From: Sphaerolaimus hirsutus
Lineage: Eukaryota; Nematoda; Chromadorea; Monhysterida; Sphaerolaimidae
Assembly (NCBI GenBank): GCA_964036195.1
Contig: OZ038453.1
Location: forward strand, 20,745,206 to 20,809,205
Reading direction: 5' to 3'
Length of the DNA stretch: 64,000 nucleotides
Below, one piece after another: positions 10,419 to 22,103 of the stretch (the first letter of the stretch is position 1; the number at the start of each line of letters is the position of its first letter). A program made the position numbers and the translations under genes. The notes under the pieces were generated by a model, which was not told the origin of the DNA, ran no database searches, and was given only the letters and a program-made list of their open reading frames with translations.

Positions 10419-11870
10419 CGTATTTCTTCGAAATACCCCCAGGGGGTTTATTATTTCGCCAGCAAATTTTTGAGGGGGGCTTAATCGAAGGGTTTTAATT
10501 CTCTCGTCCGAAATTTCCGTGGAGGACCGTAGTAAAGAATAAAACGGCACTATCGTATTATAAGAAATACGGTACCTTAACTCTACTTAGGTGAATCAAA
10601 TCAGTGCCAATACATATTTACCTGCCCTTACCTGTAAATTTTGCAGGATTCTTTTAGTCGATTTATGTTTGAAAGTTTTTATGTCAACATCTTATTTTTA
10701 GTACACTAAGTTTATTTATATATCATTTTACATACCGTATTTCCGCGAAATACCCCCAGGGGGTTTATTTCTTCAGAGTGAAAATTTTTAGGGGGGTTAA
10801 AAGAGGGAGGGGTATTTCGAGGGGGGGGGTTATTATTTCCCCAGAAATTTTTTGAAATCCCAGTACCAGGGTATCTTGAATTTCGACCTTCTGGGTGGTT
10901 GGATAGATAGCAAATCGCTCCTCCGGAGGGATATATAAATAGCTGAAAATTTTTCTGGGGGGGGGGGGGTTGGGGGGGGGTTCCCGGGGGTTCAATATAT
11001 ACCGTATTTCCTCGAAATACCCCCCCCCCTCGTTTGACCCCCCCCCCCTCTCGAGACCACTATGAAACAATCACCCCCCTCGAAATACCCCCCCCAGATT
11101 GAGTGTAAAAAGAACGTACATGACAAATACTGCAGTTTGTGTTCTGCGTAGTGCAGAACACACGTTAAAACAATGTCGGAATCACGTTAGAACACTGTTT
11201 ATACCATCTACGTACTAATATTAGTCTACAGGAGTCTTTACATGTCAGTTATACCGTATTTCCTCGAAATACCCCCCGGGGGGTGATTGTTTCATAGTGG
11301 TCCCGAGAGGGGGGGGGTTAAACGAGGGGGGGGTATTTCGAGGGGGGGGGGGTGATTGTTTCACAAGAAAATTTTTGAAAACCAAGTACGAAATTGTCGT
11401 CTGAAACGTACACAGACGTCGAAAAATGCAACAAAATCCGCCATTTATAAGGTTCTGTAGACTAATATTAGTATGTAGATGGTATGTACACTGTTCTAAC
11501 GTGACACCGACATTGTTTTAACGTGTTTTCTGCAGTACACTGAACACAAACTACAGTTATTGTCATGTACGTTCCCTTTACACTCAATTTGGGGGGGGGT
11601 ATTTCGAGGGGGGGGGGTGATTGTTTCATAGTGGTCTCGAGAGGGGGGGGGTCAAACGAGGGGGGGGTATTTCAAGGGGGGGGGTATTTCGAGGAAATAC
11701 GGTAGATGCATTTTTCTACCCCAACGCACATCACAAACAACGATTTTGTACTAGGATTTGAAAAAATTTCTGGCGAAATAATAACCCCCCCCCCCCTCGA
11801 AATACCCCCCCCTCTCGGAAGCACTATGAAACAATCACCCACCGGGGGGTATTTCGAGGAAATACGGTAG
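10419..11870. mobile_element. Array of CGAAATA MITEs
   Basis: At least four copies or fragments (10419-10574, 10736-11107, 11252-11703, 11758-11868) lie almost end to end, several truncated, with G or C runs up to 14 nt. The 11252-11703 copy keeps both ends. In the other haplotype only the first copies are present (41217-41375, 41530-41790), so the array differs between haplotypes by more than 700 bp. Confidence 0.7.
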
Positions 11871-12301
11871 GCTTTTTTGGGGTGTAGAAGGAAAAAAAGG
11901 GAGAAAAATCGCTTGAGTAGGTGAAAAATGCCTAGAAAAATAGGTATATACCTAAGTACATATGTAGCCAAAATAAGCAAAAATGAACATGAACTAGCGA
12001 TTTTGGAGGTCAAAATCTATAAAAAGGCGCGAAAAGTAGCGATTTTGAGCAACAAATTCAGTAACATTCCTCAAAAATTGCTCCGGATAAGTAGATAGCT
12101 GAGCGATTGGGGGGGGGTTTAGGGGATAGTAGCCCAAAATTTTGCCTCCGGGATAGATATTTATATAGCTGAGCGGCTTCCGGGTATGGGTCTTTTGGTA
12201 ATATTGTTGGGTATTCACATGCATGGGTATTGTTGTTGATTATAGACATAAAATTAGTTAGGTATAAAAAATTTAGTGATACTGATAAGTTTACTTTAGA
12301 T

Positions 12302-13249
12302 CAGGGTTGGCAAAATCTCAGAAAAGAATAAAAATAAAATAAAAATAAAATGGAAAATTGAAGAATAAAATAAAATAAAATGGAAAATTTCAAAATAAAA
12401 ATAAAAATTGTATAAAAATTCAAATTTTTGTAAAATTGTATACGAATTCATATTTTTGTAAAAATTGTATAAAAATTCATATTTTTTGTAAAACAATTTT
12501 CTGTTGTTTATAGTTCAACCTGTTCATTCGCGGAGCTAGAGCAGTCCCAAGCCATGTAAAGTGTCAAAATGTCATATGAAATCGAATGGAAAGTGTCAAT
12601 TTTCATGAAAATGTTAAGTAAAGTGTCAATTGTCATGACAAATATAAATTAAAGTGAAAACTGTAAAGCAAATTGTATCCAAATCTTATCTTTTCTATCC
12701 AAACGTTGTTGTTTTTGTAACCAAATCTTATGTGAACATTTGGATACAAAAACATAAGATTTGGATACCAAAAATATACGGTTTGGATACCAAAACATAA
12801 GATTCAGATACACAATTTACACTCTGCATGACATTTGTCATGACAATTATACTTTGCTTGATGTTTTACAAATGAACCCAGCACACTCCAGCAATCCTTC
12901 TACCAAAAATGCAAACCATTCTTATCGATAATTGTAACTTAACACTTGCAACTAGCTAACAATACCTACTGCATGTAACTTTTGCAAAGTAATGGAAAAT
13001 TTGTCACACGTTTTTCATGTTTAGGTCTAATCATCACATTTTTCTGACCTTGCATGCAAGATTCTGATTTATTGTAAAATTTCTGTAAAATTTTTGTAAA
13101 ATTTTTGTAAAATGGTCCATTTTATTATTTTATTATTATTTTGGAAAAAAATAAAATAAAATGAAACAAGAATAAAATAAAAATAAAATACATTTTTATA
13201 CAATTTTTATACAATTTGTTTACAAATGATTTTTATAAAACCAACCCTG
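12302..13249. mobile_element. hAT-like non-autonomous element, absent from the other haplotype
   Basis: Termini CAGGGTTGG and CCAACCCTG with an 8-bp target duplication CTTTAGAT (12294-12301, 13250-13257). The other haplotype reads straight through at about 42267. An 8-bp duplication with CAGGG termini is typical of the hAT superfamily. No transposase frame is seen; the interior is AT-rich and contains an introner-family element at 12538-12872. Confidence 0.85.
12538..12872. mobile_element. Introner-family MITE nested in a hAT-like element
   Basis: Starts AGCAGTCCCAAGCCATGTAA, with arms GTGTCAAAATGTCAT and ACATTTGTCATGACAAT and a centre rich in AAATCTTATG/CATAAGATTT. Its ends do not abut exons, so it is not an intron by itself. 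Confidence 0.6.
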
Positions 13250-14036
13250 CTTTAGATCGATACTTTTAGTGGCACAAATTGGGAAAATGCATGTAGATAG
13301 GTACTGTTTTAAAGGTACTTTGTAGATCAGTACTTTGTAAGATACAAATATATCGGTAAGATCAGTACTTTGTAAGATACAAATATATTGGTACTTTTAA
13401 AATTTCAGAAACTGTATCTTAATTTTTTTTTAATTTTCGACACCCTATACATCAAAATTGGTTTTGATACCCCCACTTTTTATAATTTTTTGAAGCTCTT
13501 TTATATGGGTACACCGAAAATGTTTATAACTCAAATTTGAAAAATTTGTAGATCTGCACGTTTATAAGCACACCCTTCATATACTGAATTGTTAGAAGTA
13601 CCTACTTATTTTTTAAAGTATGTGTAAACATAAAGTAGAATATTTTAAATTGACTCACTGCCAAAGCACAGATAATGTAAAAATATTTTACTTGGATTAA
13701 ACGTGAAGGACATGATAGTGGAAGTGCATGATTTCTTTCATAAAATATTTTCCATATAAAAATCTGTACTCAGATACCTTCTGAAGATATATTACAAAGT
13801 TAGTACAGGTAGTTTTTAGACAGGAAACATACCTAAATAAATGTAAATATTTACTCGGTACTCAAGTATACATATTTTCCAAGTAAATATGTTTTCACAG
13901 CTGTGTCTATATCATTTATACAGCTCAGAAGGTTGTCTAGATTTAGAGGTTTTTAGACAATTTTTTTTGTCAATTCTCTGCCAATTTGTCGGAATGCTTT
14001 TATTTTTGGGCAAGCCAATAATTCATCTGCAGTGAC

Positions 14037-14630
14037 TAGGGTTCAAACGGGATCCCGATCCCGGATCCCGTGACATTCCGGGATTTACCAGTCCCGATCC
14101 CGATCCCGAAACCCCAATCCCGATCCCGATCCCGAAATCTCAAAAATACCAATCCCGATCCCGATCCCGATCCCGAAAGTTTTCAAATCCCGATCCCGAT
14201 CCCGAGAAACTCCCAAGTCCGGGATCCCGATCCCAGAAAAATTAGTGGAAATTATAAAAAGTGAAATAATGACGTTTTTGCATGCAAAAAAGTAGGGTGC
14301 AAACCCCCAGCGTCAATTTTATGCCTCTTTTCTGGCATCCAACAGTGTTTTAAGACCTTTATGAACAACTGTGAATGCCAGAAAAATGGCCAAAATCTCT
14401 ATCCCTAGAACCCAATCCCGATCCCGGAAAAATGCCTATCCCAATCCCGATCCCGTGACCCCAATCCCGGCCAATCCCGATCCCGATCCCGATCCCGTGA
14501 CCCCAATCCCGGCCAATCCCGATCCCGATCCCGATCCCGATTTCGAAACCACAATCCCGATCCCGATCCCGAAATCTCAAAAAGTGAATCCCGATCCCGA
14601 TCCCGAAAAGTCAATCCCGTTTGAACCCTA
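14037..14630. mobile_element. hAT-like element carrying (GATCCC)n arrays
   Basis: Termini TAGGGTTCAAACGGGATCCC and GGGATTGACTTTTCG-complement ...CCCGTTTGAACCCTA are inverted and flanked by the 8-bp duplication GCAGTGAC (14029-14036, 14631-14638). The other haplotype has one GCAGTGAC at 43348-43355. Both halves are filled with tandem GATCCC hexamers, which produce long Pro-Asp frames that are not genes. A unique centre (about 14250-14400) contains TTTTTGCATGCAAAAA. Confidence 0.9.
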
Positions 14631-15009
14631 GCAGTGACGTGCATGTAAATATTTATACAGTGCATTTATATTCACACTACGTGAGTTGCACTCAGATGAT
14701 ACCGATGGCAACCCCTCCGGAAAATGTGCTTAAATTTGTGTTTAGTGTTTTTTCCTTTAGAAACTTTTCGAATTTTTCGCAAAAATAATACTCGAATATT
14801 AGAATTCAACCTAGTTTTTAAAACTTTCGAAATACTTTTTTGAAATTTCAGTCATTCAGGGTAATACGGTAAATACCAGTAATCTATTGATCTTGTTGAC
14901 TTCCAGTAAATATGTCATCAGATTCGTAACCACAGTTTTTGATGCTTGCTCAACGACATGTTTGACATAATAATTTCATTAATTGCCTACCCACTCACTG
15001 GGTGTCAGA

Positions 15010-16247
15010 GTTGTTAAAAGTACCGAACTTTTTCCAGGTAGACATAAACGTAAATAATTTTTTACTCACCCTCTGAGTACAGAAAACGTAAAGTAATTCC
15101 TTTTACTTTTACTCATAAGTAGTGATGGAAAAGCGCCAGAAAAAAGGGCGCCATTTGGAAAGTGGGCGCCAAGCGCTAAGGGGGCCACGGAAAAAGGGCG
15201 CCAGGCGCCAAGGGCGCCATGGCGCCAGTTGGAAAAAAGGGCGCCATGCGCCAAGAGCGCCAGGATAAATAAGTGCCTACAACACCCTGCATGTGCCAAA
15301 AATGTTGCTACAGCACCGTGGACACTTACGCACGCATTTACTTCTTGATTCAAGTTTACCAGGAGGTAATGAACAAAAACAAGACTAGCAACAAAAATTT
15401 TTTAATAAAATCTACATGACGAAATCAAACACAATGGAAATTGTCATTTGACAATAATCCATTTACTTCAAATAGACTTTTCCAATCAATGTTTCCTTGA
15501 AATGGACAAAAACGGAATTGAAATGACTTGAATCCGTTTTTTTTATGATTTTGCAAGTTCGACGGTCCATCATTCTTGTATTCTCATCCGTCAGACACAT
15601 CTGATAAACCGCCATCTGTTGGATGAACGATTTCCACGAACTCACACCACTTTCTTCAGTTTTCTGGCGAATTTAGATCATCCACTGATGCGTTTTTCAT
15701 ATTTTACCATTTACACAGCACTCACCTTGAAAAGCTGGTGGCGCCTGTTGGCGCCCTTTTGAAGCAGGGCGCCAGGCGCCAAGGGCGCCACCGAAAAAGG
15801 GCGCCAAGCGCCATGGCGCGGCGCCCTTTGGCGCCCTCAAATAGCGCCAGCGCCATGGCGCCATTCCATCACTACTCATAAGTTAACGTGAGTAAACGTA
15901 ATTTTGCTCCTGGACAACGTAAACGTGAGTGTTTTTGAGACATGCCGCCCAAATTTTCACTCAAAATCACTTATTTTCATAACTTTCGCCCATTTTAAGC
16001 AATTGTATGCTATATGTGTGTTTTTATACCCATTTTCGACTATTTTTCCCTATTCTAGAGCATATTCTCTTGCTTTTTCCCTTTTATGCCATCAAAAATT
16101 GATATAAATGACTATCTGAAATACGTTTTCTGTACTTTCAAAAAGTATACGTAAGCGCGAGTACAGGAACTTTTTTGTGAGAAAACGTAAGCGTATTTAC
16201 TCGAGTATCCGTATTTATCGAGTAAAAGTAAATACTTTTTAACAACT
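15010..16247. mobile_element. Palindromic GTTGTTAAAAGTAC element with nested hAT-like insertion
   Basis: The left end GTTGTTAAAAGTACCGAAC is mirrored by AAATACTTTTTAACAAC on the right. Arms contain repeated ACTCGAGTAAACGTAA-like words. It is interrupted by the element at 15120-15874. Relatives lie at 21062-21296, 50535-50700, 51530-51880 and 61290-61600. Confidence 0.55.
15120..15874. mobile_element. hAT-like element with GGCGCC arrays
   Basis: Starts TAGTGATGGAAAAGCGCC and ends GGCGCCATTCCATCACTA, with 8-bp duplication CTCATAAG (15112-15119, 15875-15882). The subterminal zones are dense GGCGCC/GCGCCA arrays; the centre is AT-rich. The same insertion, shorter inside, is present in the other haplotype at 43841-44498, so it predates the haplotype split. 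Confidence 0.85.
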
Positions 16248-16670
16248 TTGCTGGGTGTGTTAATCTTAGAGCTTAACAGCACTATTTCTCGGTAGTCATT
16301 ACATGAGATCTACAAAAACTTCATCGGAATATAGATAGTAGGTAATTGTTTTTTTCTATAAATAGGGTGTTTTATTTTTAAAGATTTTGTATTCGCATTT
16401 TCATAAACCTGCATAAATATGCATGTATTTATGTACCAGTCGGCTATTTCAGGAAATTTTCAACCTGAAGGTGTGAATAAACACTGTTTTGTTTTATAAA
16501 TTTTGTAATAAAGTGAAAATTTTTGTTGCATCCATGCACCAAAAAAAATAATCACAAAAACATTTTCCACCGCCATAAAAAACAATATCACCCGCTGTAA
16601 AAATACCCTATCCCTTCAGAGCCCCCAAAAAGCATAAATTACCTCTAAAAATCAACTTACCATAAACGCA

Positions 16671-16840
16671 ATGAATGAATCCCAATCGATTTTCCTTCCT
16701 GCAGTGAATACTGGCACTGCGGAAACAGAAGGGTATGAAATGGGGGAAATTTCAACAACATCGGAAATTGTGCCTGAATTTCAAGGCGGGAAAAAAGACA
16801 GCGTGGCTAGGCTTTATGTGCCAGGGCCGAATGCAAAAAG
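16671..16840 (+). CDS. Stomatin-like protein, long-isoform first exon (copy 1)
   Basis: ATG at 16671 opens [20 protein letters not shown]..., ending at GTGAGT with two bases (AG) of the next codon. All three differences from the other haplotype (45299-45468) are synonymous. A pyrimidine-rich TTTTCCTTCCTGCAG at 16690-16704 could act as an acceptor, making this an internal exon starting at 16705 in phase with the candidate exon at 5232-5325. The segment is an acidic cytoplasmic N-terminus. Confidence 0.7.
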
Positions 16841-17351
16841 GTGAGTTTTGCAATATTGTGGAAACGTACCATTTTCTTTTACTTTAAACGTGCAGATCAA
16901 AGTCATTTTCGAAAAAAAACACAGATTAAGTTCACACTGTATTTTATAGTGCTACATTTTAAATATTTTTACATTTTCCCGAGTAAAAACTTCAAAAAAG
17001 CGTTTCTGTTTACATTTTTGATCATTTTATCTTTTACATTTCACCATGTAAAAATTTGAAAAAACGTTTCTTTTTACGTTTTGTTTACACATAAGTATTT
17101 CTACGTTTCCTTGGCATTTTCCTGGGTAAAAAATTTCCACTTCATGTTTTCAATTTGTGGCAGTGATTTAAACTGTCAAATAAATACATTGATAAATCCT
17201 TTTAAAACAGTTCTCTAATTCTTACAACTCACACAATCTGTTTTTTGGGAAAAATTCCAAAAAAAACCCCGAAAGATGTCATCACACCCACCCATTCAAA
17301 TGCAAAAAAAACCCAAAAATCGCCCTCAAAATCTACAAAAACCAATCCCAG

Positions 17352-17506
17352 AGCATCACGCGACTCGAACGCGGGCGCGGCGGCGGCGATAATTCGCCAG
17401 CGTCGATTCACCCTCAATCCGATCATTTTCGCAAAGCAAAAGGAGGAGTTAAGGAGAAAAAGTGTGACCGAGTTGAGGCTCAGTTACTATCCCGGAGGCA
17501 TTCAAG
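17352..17506 (+). CDS. Stomatin-like protein, exon 2 (copy 1)
   Basis: The acceptor CCAATCCCAG at 17342-17351 supplies one base that completes AG|A. The exon reads [19 protein letters not shown]... to ...LSYYPGGIQ plus G, with donor GTGTGA. One synonymous difference from 45941-46095. It continues the basic N-terminal region before the membrane hairpin. Confidence 0.75.
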
Positions 17507-17557
17507 GTGTGACTTAACTGGGATGCAACTTAACGCAAATTCTTGAAGCATACCACT

Positions 17558-17895
17558 CTCGAATACCCCCCCCCCCCCTGTTGGTGAGGTGAGGAAAAAT
17601 AACTCCCCGCTCGAATAACTCCCCCTCTCGATGAAAAGGATACAATACAAAAATACAAAAGTGTATTAGCCTACAGCAGATATTTACATGATGTGTATGC
17701 AATGTATACACGTATTTTTGTTGTTGTTGGACAGTTAAATACCTGCGTTACATGAGTCGACAGACTGCACCGTACAATGAATTAATTCCAAGTTTTCCGA
17801 GGAAAAAATAACTCCTCCCTCGAATAGCCCCCCCCCCCGAAAAAACTTCTGACGAAAAAATAACTCCCCTGGGGTCTTATTCGAGGATTTAGGGT
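17558..17895. mobile_element. CGAATAA MITE
   Basis: It starts ACCACTCTCGAATACCCC and ends GGGTCTTATTCGAGGATTTA with C runs. It lies in the intron after exon 2. The other haplotype has a different element of the superfamily at nearly the same place (46117-46275). Confidence 0.65.
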
Positions 17896-18019
17896 AAATC
17901 CCGGTCGTGACCCGACATCGGGTGAAGTTTACGGACATTTTACTAGCTCCAACGAAACGCGCACATCATACTCATAGCGCGCCGCATGTTATGCTACAGA
18001 ATTAGCGTCTGATAGCGGA

Positions 18020-18222
18020 CACCTGGTGACAATCTCGGACCCTGTAAAGTGTAAATAAAGTGTAAAATGTCATGTAAAATATCATGTAGTGACAATTGTC
18101 GTGCAAATGTAAAGCAGTGTCAATTGTCATGAAATATTCAGTGAAAAATGTTTTTTAATGGCATTTTACATGGCATTTCACTCTTTACTTTATACTTTAC
18201 AGGGTCTGGGACTGCCCCAAGG
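18020..18222. mobile_element. Introner-family MITE within a stomatin intron
   Basis: Starts CCTGGTGACAATCTCGGACC and ends TTTACAGGGTCTGGGACTGC. It is embedded in a larger intron, not bounded by exons. The counterpart is about 46775-46970. Confidence 0.65.
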
Positions 18223-18287
18223 GGATAATATGATAAGAAAAATCATTTTTGAATACAGATTTTCCAGCGGCTAACGAAATAATGTAC

Positions 18288-19072
18288 CGTATTTGCTCGA
18301 ATACTTCCCAATGGCATTATTATTTGTTAGACTTTTTGGAGGGAGGAAATATTTAAGATGGGGAATTATTCATAGGTGGAATTAGATATTCTGTTATCAA
18401 AGTTTTCAAGCATGTTTATTTTTTCTCATGAAATATACTTTATTCACAAAAAAACATGCCATTTTTGTTCAAATTGGACACAAAAGATTATAATATGCCC
18501 AAGCGGGAATTATTTGATCATAGTATTATTTTTCCTCGCTCTGCTACCACGGGGTATAATTCAAGAGGGGGGGATCATTCGAGGGGAATATATCAAGAAA
18601 ATACGGTATGTAAAAAGACATTCTTTTTGTATTTACCGTATTTCCTCGAAATACCCCCCCCCCCCCTCTCGGGACCACTATGAAACAATCACCCCCGGGG
18701 GGTATTACGAGGAAATACGGTATGCATTAAAAAACACCATCTATTATTTTTAATGTAGGTAAACAAATGTGTAGGATCGTATTTGTGTGTATTTATAACT
18801 CGAATAATCCCCCGCTATGAATAATTCCCCCCATTAGACGAGTGAGAAAAAAGTAATTCCCCCTCGAATAATCCCCTCTTTTAGGCATACGATAAAGTTT
18901 CTGCATCTAATTTGAACAAAAATTGCACGTTATTCAGTAAATAAAGCATATTTCATGTAATCAGTTAATAGAAACACGCTTTAAATGTTTCACGAAAAAA
19001 TACCCCCCCCCCCTTTAAAAAGTCTGACGAAACAATAATTCCCCAGGGGGATTATTCGAGTGTATACGGTAT
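18288..19072. mobile_element. CGAATAA/CGAAATA MITEs, one nested
   Basis: One copy runs 18288-18606 (CCGTATTTGCTCGAATACTT ... AAGAAAATACGG). A miniature 86-bp CGAAATA copy with both ends follows at 18636-18722, and a third (18776-19072) ends ATTCGAGTGTATACGGT. The middle copy is not found at the aligned place in the other haplotype (about 47280-47320). Confidence 0.7.
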
Positions 19073-19245
19073 TTACATTCCAAGCTGGTCAGTCAAAATT
19101 GCACAGACAGAGAGAAGTTGTCATTAATGAATCTTGTACAAATTGACTTCATTTGGGCGAGTAACAAATGTACATAGTGACGGAAAAGCGCCTAAGCACA
19201 GGCGCCACAGAAACAAATGCCTCATGCTTTTGGCACTTTGCCACC

Positions 19246-19425
19246 TGGTGCCAATCCCAGACCATGTAAACTGTTAAATGTCATGTAAAATATTATGCAC
19301 AGTGTCAATTGTCATGCAAAGTTTTGTGACAAAAACTTGTCTTTTGTTTTGATTGACATTTTACATGACATTTTACACTTTACCTTTACAAGTCCTGTAC
19401 TTCACTGCCCCTGGGACCATGCCTA
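19246..19425. mobile_element. Introner-family MITE within a stomatin intron
   Basis: Starts GGTGCCAATCCCAGACCATG, with arms TGTTAAATGTCATG and TTGACATTTTACATGACA. It lies next to a GGCGC fragment (19170-19225). Counterpart 48120-48330. Confidence 0.6.
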
Positions 19426-19702
19426 TTGTAGCAGTTGCTTAAACTACTTATGTTTTTTTTTGTGTTATACTTATTCAATACACAAATGCAGTGAAGGGCT
19501 AAATAGCGCTGTAAAAAACGTGCGCTGTAAAGTACCTGCGCTTAGTGCTGGCGTAAAAAAAATTCTTTAAAGAAAATAGTACCTTATTTAGGTATTTCGG
19601 TATAAAAAGTAAAATATCTATTTCGGTGCCATTTTGCTGTCGCTCAACGCAAAGTACGTTGGTACTTTTTACATCACTAACCCTACATTATTATGACAAT
19701 CT

Positions 19703-19906
19703 AATGTGCCTGCGCACACTAGTTTTCACACGAAATTTCGAAAAACTCACAAATCAGCTTAGAACGCAGTTGAGTTTTCTACGATGAGGTGGCCGTCAAC
19801 TACAGTTGACTGAGATAAAAAATGACTCATTGTGGAAAACTCAAACACGTTCAAAACTGATTTATGAGTTTTCGAAAGTTCGTGTGAAAACTAGTGTGCG
19901 CAGGGC
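19703..19906. mobile_element. Palindromic element absent from the other haplotype
   Basis: Ends GCCTGCGCACACTAGTTTTC and GAAAACTAGTGTGCGCAGGG/CC are inverted, and the arms pair through CACGAAATTTCG and AGTTTTC. The other haplotype reads directly from CAATCTAA into TAGTGCACGTG at about 48617. The centre resembles AACTGTAGTTGAC sequence near 5040. Confidence 0.7.
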
Positions 19907-20040
19907 CATTAGTGCACGTGAATCATATTTACGTGTCGATACACTAATACAAATTTATCTAGCTGCAATTCATTGAAAATTGATCTGTGATTGTTTTAAT
20001 ATTTTAATAAGTGGTTTAATATTTTTAAAACACTGCAAAA

Positions 20041-20092
20041 ATGTTTTTCAGAAGGACAGTCGTCTTTATTCGCGGCTACTATGACACTGTAG
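20041..20092 (+). CDS. Stomatin-like protein, alternative short first exon (copy 1)
   Basis: ATG at 20041 preceded by GCAAAA opens [17 protein letters not shown] plus G, then donor GTCAGT. Its exit phase fits the exon at 20827-20977 exactly (G|CC = Ala), giving a short N-terminus. The only difference from 48743-48794 is GAC to GAT, synonymous in this frame. Joining it to the downstream exons gives a protein of stomatin's usual size (286 residues in the complete copy). Confidence 0.55.
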
Positions 20093-20826
20093 GTCAGTAA
20101 AAATCACTGTGCATTTGCCCAGTTAAAAGAGTTCTGTTTTAGAGTCTGCACTTTTTATAATTATTTATTGAACTACATTAATGTCAGATTATCGACAGTT
20201 CAACAAATGTACATATTTTTGCATAATATTTTTTATCCAATAATTTTTTGTATATTATACCTAATACAATTATCATTTTCACCTTTATCTCACATTAACC
20301 TAACATTTTCTATTTATTTTTTATACCAAACATGTCCATAATTTTGGTTGCTCCTTGTGACAATCAAATCGCATAAAGTATTGCGTAAAATGACTTTTAA
20401 CAATTTTAGAAAAATTGCGCTTGACATAACTACACCCTCCATACATTACCTTATTATTAAAATAAACAACATAACCTAATAACAACATAGTTATTAAAAC
20501 ATCTCCCTTTCAAACTCAAATAAAAAGATACCGATATAACTCACTGGACTTGATACTCTGCACTCGCAAATACTTATTTCTCACTTTGGAAGTGTGCCAA
20601 TGACGATTAAAGCATGCTATTTGTGTAAAAATGTAAAATGAGAGATCAATTGCTATGAAAACGTTTAAGAAAAACGTTATAACAGCAATGAATTTTTTTA
20701 CTTTTTATGAAAATCGCATGCGTAAAGCATCATTGGCATTGGCATGGTGCAGTGTGTAAAGTCATTTGAGCATATCCAAACATTTTTTCAACTTGGCACC
20801 ATTCCAAATTCTAAAAAAAATCGCAG

Positions 20827-20977
20827 CCGACGCGTGGGACGATGGAATGGGCGCAGTGGGTTGGGTCCTTACGATTATGTCCTGGCTTATTGTCCTTTTC
20901 ACATTCCCGATTAGCGCCTGTGTCTGTTTGAAAGTGGTCCAGGAATATGAGAGAGCAGTGATTTTTAGATTGGGAAG
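20827..20977 (+). CDS. Stomatin-like protein, membrane-hairpin exon (copy 1)
   Basis: It reads [20 protein letters not shown] then [20 protein letters not shown] and ERAVIFRLG plus AG. The hydrophobic stretch interrupted by proline is the stomatin monotopic hairpin, and [11 protein letters not shown] is the conserved entry into the PHB domain. Acceptor ATCGCAG, donor GTTTGG. The four differences from 49579-49729 are synonymous. Confidence 0.9.
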
Positions 20978-21061
20978 GTTTGGTTTGGGGTTTTGATTGG
21001 GGTTTTTTTTTGGGGGGGGGGTGATTTGGGTAATCACAGAGCTATTGATATGAGGAAGTTT

Positions 21062-21296
21062 GTGTTGATAATACGCGTGGTTTCAGAAAGTACGCGAGTA
21101 CAGGAAACGTATTTTGAGCAGCATTTACGTTTTTCTTGAAAGAAAAGTACCAAATTTACTCACATTTTACGCAGTGTAAAAGTTAAAAAATCACTTTACG
21201 TTTTCTGTACTCAGCGGTGAGTACTTTACGTTTATGTTTACTTTGACAAGTTCAGTACCTTTAACAACTCAAGTTCACTACTTTTAACAACGCTGA
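21062..21296. mobile_element. GTTGTTAAAAGTAC-family element
   Basis: ACGCGAGTACAGGAAACG and ACTTTTAACAAC words in inverted arrangement. It is a relative of 15010-16247 and is present in both haplotypes (counterpart about 49825-50050). Confidence 0.5.
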
Positions 21297-21417
21297 TAAA
21301 ATCACACAAGTGTTAAAATTTTTGTATTCACGATAGAAAAAGTTGAGAGATCACAGGAATTTAAAAAAACTTTTTGGCAGTTTCCAAATCTTTACACAAT
21401 ATTCAATTTTTACGCAG

Positions 21418-21529
21418 ATTAATAGGAGGCGGCGCCAAAGGCCCGGGAATTTTCTTCGTTCTGCCATGCATAGAAACCTACAGCAGAGTTGATTTGAGAA
21501 CAGTGTCTTTTGATGTGCCGCCTCAAGAG
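21418..21529 (+). CDS. Stomatin-like protein, PHB-domain exon (copy 1)
   Basis: Acceptor TACGCAG; reads [20 protein letters not shown] then [17 protein letters not shown], phase 0, donor [21 protein letters not shown] and [13 protein letters not shown] are hallmark stomatin motifs. The four differences from 50172-50283 are synonymous. Confidence 0.92.
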
Positions 21530-21590
21530 GTCAGCTCGTGATGTGCTAAATATTTCAAATAACCACTAAAATTTATTCTTTTCATATGCA

Positions 21591-21872
21591 CCGTATTTGC
21601 TTGAATAATACCACCTCGAATAATTCACCCATGTTAGACGAGTGAGGAAAAACAATTCCACTTTAAGGCATTGGTAAAGTTGTTTTGTCCAATTTGAACA
21701 CAAATGGCATGCTATCTTGTGAATATGTGAATAAAGCATCTTTTGTGAAATAACCAGATAGAAATATTCTTGAAAAGTTTGTGAAAAAATAATTCCACCC
21801 CTTGAATAATTCCACCACAAAAAGTCTGACTAAATAATAATTCCTCAGGGGAATTACTTGAGCAAATATGGT
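21591..21872. mobile_element. CGAATAA MITE
   Basis: Starts ACCGTATTTGCTTGAATAAT and ends GAATTACTTGAGCAAATATGG. Counterpart about 50767-51055. Confidence 0.65.
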
Positions 21873-22103
21873 ATGAAAATAACTGAGCATAATAATAGCA
21901 GGTTCCCTACAGCTAGGTATTTTTTCCTTTTTTATCCATTATTTTGGAGGGAAAGGTTTATGCAAGCTTATTAGATATTTCGAATGCAGCCATCACAATA
22001 CATAGAAAATGCAGAGTATCAAGTCTGCAGAGCATATGCAATATACCCTCATGAATTCCCCAAAAATAACCCACCCCTAGAATAATCCCCCCCCAATACC
22101 CAG

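Noticed and set aside
14070..14665. Long open frames of Pro-Asp or Arg-Asp/Gly-Ile repeats
   Set aside because: By-product of the (GATCCC)n arrays of a hAT-like element; open in several frames on both strands and absent from the other haplotype.
15066..15353. Ala/Trp/Arg-rich frames over GGCGCC clusters (also near 28400, 29700, 43800)
   Set aside because: Translation of GGCGCC transposon arrays; repeated in every element copy.
20052..20092. Internal poison exon of the stomatin gene
   Set aside because: Read from exon 2 it would end in TAG, but the ATG-led reading fits as an alternative first exon and its haplotype difference is synonymous only in that frame.
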